From Myxococcota bacterium (GTDB lineage Bacteria; Myxococcota_A; UBA796; UBA9615; JAKLKC01): 57,621 nt of DNA. Positions 56,057 through 57,621 of this stretch are shown here, one piece after another. The first letter of the stretch is position 1. Each line of letters begins with the position of its first letter. The stretch spans positions 1 to 57,621 of the forward strand of contig JAKLKC010000044.1 in assembly GCA_023150875.1 (NCBI GenBank), read 5' to 3'. Below the pieces are notes generated by a model. That model ran no database searches. It saw only the letters and a program-made list of their open reading frames with translations, and was not told the origin of the DNA. Made by a program: the position numbers and the translations under genes.

Positions 56057-57621
56057 GGTGTCGCTCCAGGGACGTGACGGGTCAGGCCCGCGCGCACGAG
56101 GGCGACCAGGCGCTCGTGGTGGCGGTCGGTGAAGGCGGCGATGTAGGCGGAGTCCACGCCCGCCGGCGGGTGCGCGACGACGGCGGCAGTGGCCGCTCTC
56201 AACACCCGCTCGGCGGGATCGGCTCCCCCGCATGTGGCGCATCGGGCCTCGCTCGCGGCCCTCGTCCGGGAGCTCTCGGCCACGGCCTGGGCGAGGGCGG
56301 CCCGAGCCTCCTTGAGCGCCGCCTGGAGGCGTGCGACCTCGACGGCGGAGCGGCGTCCCGCCTGCTTCCCGGCCCGGGCACGGGCGATCTGGCGTTCCAG
56401 GGCGGCGATCCTCGTCTGGTCCACGGTCGGCCTCGCGGGGAGGCGGAGCACGTTCTGGGCGAGGACGGCCAGGACGGGCAGCAGGTGTGCGGTCGCGTGC
56501 CCGAGGTCCTCCCTCGCGGCGACGTACTCCTCGCTGTGGCCCTCGCCCATCCGCCCGTCAGCATGGGTCAGCTCGTGGCAGGCGACGCCGTGCAGGTAGG
56601 CGGCGATGGCGAGGGGGCGCTCCCGGTGGGCCCGGATGACCTGGTCCAGGCGGTCGGGGTGGATGTAGACCACGGTCCCGCCCGACGGTGTGCTCGCCGT
56701 CAGCCCGAGCACCTCGTCGTCCAGCACGAACCCCGGCGCGAACCGGCGCCGGATCCGCGCCTCGGCGGCGATGAGGCGTAGGGTCGCGTCCCAGGCGGTC
56801 AGGTGGGGGATCCAGCGGGCGAAGCCCTTGCGGAAGCGGTAGGCCCGCTGGCGGTCGTAGTTCTTCTTCGAGATCCGCAGCCCCGCGAGACGGCCGAAGG
56901 GGTTGCGCTTCACCCGGCGGCGGCGCTCGCCGGCCTCGTCGGCGGGGAGGGAGGCCAGAGCCTCGTCCCCGAGCCGGGTCAGGGTGGCGGCCTGGAGCAG
57001 CCCGCCCCCGCCCGGGGCGACGGAGGTGTCGGCGGCGCGGGTGATCGCGTCCTGGAGGGTGGCGACGTCCTGCTCGTCCAGGAGATCCCCGGCCTCGGCC
57101 CGGCCCAGCACGGCCTCGACGGCGGGGGAGAGGGCGACGGCCGGGAAGCCGGCGCCGGCCGTGGCGACCACCTCGTCGGCGGCGCGCAGGACGACGCGGA
57201 TCCTTCGCACGGCGTCGGCCGCCTCGTTGGGCGCGGACACGTCCGACTCCACGGCCGCCACCGACGTGGCGACCTCGAACCCGGGCGGGAGGACGGCGAT
57301 GCGGGTCGGGCCGTCGCCGTCCCGGGGAGCGCGGGTGCCGGGGGGCGCGAGGCTCGCCACCTTGGCCTCCACCCCGGGGTCCTTCGCCCGCTCGGCGTAG
57401 AAGTCGGCGATCCCGCCCGCGGCCTCGGCGAGGGCCTTCTGGAAGGCGGCGTCCCCGAACGCTTCGGCGGCCAGGTCGCCGATCTCGGCGGCGCCCCGGC
57501 GCTCGGTGGCGTCGTCGGAGTCGGGGTCGTAGACCTCGTCCTCCTGGGAGCGGCCGACGCTCTCGTTCTCGCGCTCGACCTCCTCGACCAGGTCGGAGAA
57601 GGCCCAGCGGGCGCGGTCCTG
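56053..57621 (-). CDS. GHKL-HExxH protein copy 2 (5' part beyond the window)
   Basis: The frame enters from the right edge with QDRARWAFSDLVEEVEREN and runs 522 residues to TGA 56053. It matches copy 1 from the QDSARWTFDDLV segment onward: GGIADFYAERA, FGRLAGLRISKKNYDRQRAY, then the zincin VACHELTHADGRMGEGHSEE and the coiled coil. The GHKL motifs would lie outside. The copies differ in linkers (for example ALSPAVEAVLGRAEAGDLLD here) but not in the metal site, so it is a functional paralogue rather than a recent duplicate. Copy 2 is coupled to a TM protein gene. Confidence 0.88.
   Translation of the reverse strand, partial: QDRARWAFSDLVEEVERENESVGRSQEDEVYDPDSDDATERRGAAEIGDLAAEAFGDAAFQKALAEAAGGIADFYAERAKDPGVEAKVASLAPPGTRAPRDGDGPTRIAVLPPGFEVATSVAAVESDVSAPNEAADAVRRIRVVLRAADEVVATAGAGFPAVALSPAVEAVLGRAEAGDLLDEQDVATLQDAITRAADTSVAPGGGGLLQAATLTRLGDEALASLPADEAGERRRRVKRNPFGRLAGLRISKKNYDRQRAYRFRKGFARWIPHLTAWDATLRLIAAEARIRRRFAPGFVLDDEVLGLTASTPSGGTVVYIHPDRLDQVIRAHRERPLAIAAYLHGVACHELTHADGRMGEGHSEEYVAAREDLGHATAHLLPVLAVLAQNVLRLPARPTVDQTRIAALERQIARARAGKQAGRRSAVEVARLQAALKEARAALAQAVAESSRTRAASEARCATCGGADPAERVLRAATAAVVAHPPAGVDSAYIAAFTDRHHERLVALVRAGLTRHVPGATP

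Noticed and set aside
1-57621. tRNA genes as attachment sites
   Set aside because: No cloverleaf-like sequence was noticed on reading. A dedicated scan was not possible, so this is a weak negative.

Overview
This window is high-GC bacterial DNA. It is dominated by one or more mobile, virus- or plasmid-like elements carrying inserted defence and cell-surface cargo. Two genes with MopE-type (CxGxDxDC) and thrombospondin type-3 or FG-GAP repeats, plus the very high GC at third codon positions, fit a Myxococcota-like (deltaproteobacterial) host. That is an inference from gene style; no rRNA or housekeeping marker is present. I saw no tRNA, rRNA or CRISPR array.

Layout. 0-1.2 kb: the end of an IS21-type istB gene and a broken serine recombinase. 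1.3-7.7 kb (+): a replication module with a Bro-N regulator, a 1,022-aa primase-helicase, a nested palindromic iteron region that looks like an origin, and two OB-fold (tRNA_anti-like) paralogues. 7.9-18.2 kb (-): a defence island. Its first part is an XRE regulator, C5 methyltransferase, GHKL (MutL/MORC-like) ATPase, Z1 ATPase and DUF4420 PD-(D/E)XK protein, all translationally coupled, with a Vsr nuclease beside them. Its second part is a two-gene unit of a PRTase-like protein and a NADAR protein. 18.4-19.8 kb: a serine resolvase and small genes. 19.9-36.7 kb (-): a long, tightly packed module with a GHKL-HExxH metallopeptidase fusion, a second C5 methyltransferase, a surface/fibre-like protein ending in His-x-His motifs, a membrane-anchored lysozyme-like protein, a 1,695-aa DarB-like methyltransferase-helicase, membrane proteins and probable particle proteins. 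36.7-37.0 kb: a divergent control region with nine copies of a GTGGTCAGC-like site. 37.0-40.1 kb (+): unknown proteins, an Amidase_3-type amidase and a lipoprotein.

40.2-45.1 kb: a lower-GC insertion encoding an exported M23 peptidase with Ca-binding repeats, lying between two copies of the lipoprotein gene. 45.7-46.3 kb: four tandem 39-40-aa exported peptides with a conserved tail. 46.8-49.3 kb: an unknown two-gene operon behind a palindromic operator. 49.5-53.5 kb: small accessory genes (DUF1232, an HhH-glycosylase-like protein, three HTH mini-proteins, an SDH/ClpP-fold protein). 53.8-55.8 kb: a MopE/FG-GAP lipoprotein. 55.8-57.6 kb: a TM protein and a second, partial copy of the GHKL-HExxH gene.

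The 1.3-7.7 kb and 19.9-40 kb blocks probably belong to one element: replication functions, cell-wall hydrolases, membrane and surface proteins, its own methyltransferases, and a shared operator motif at 19.53 kb and 36.8-36.9 kb. No terminase, portal or recognisable capsid gene is visible, so its particle type is unknown. The defence island and the M23 gene look like cargo.
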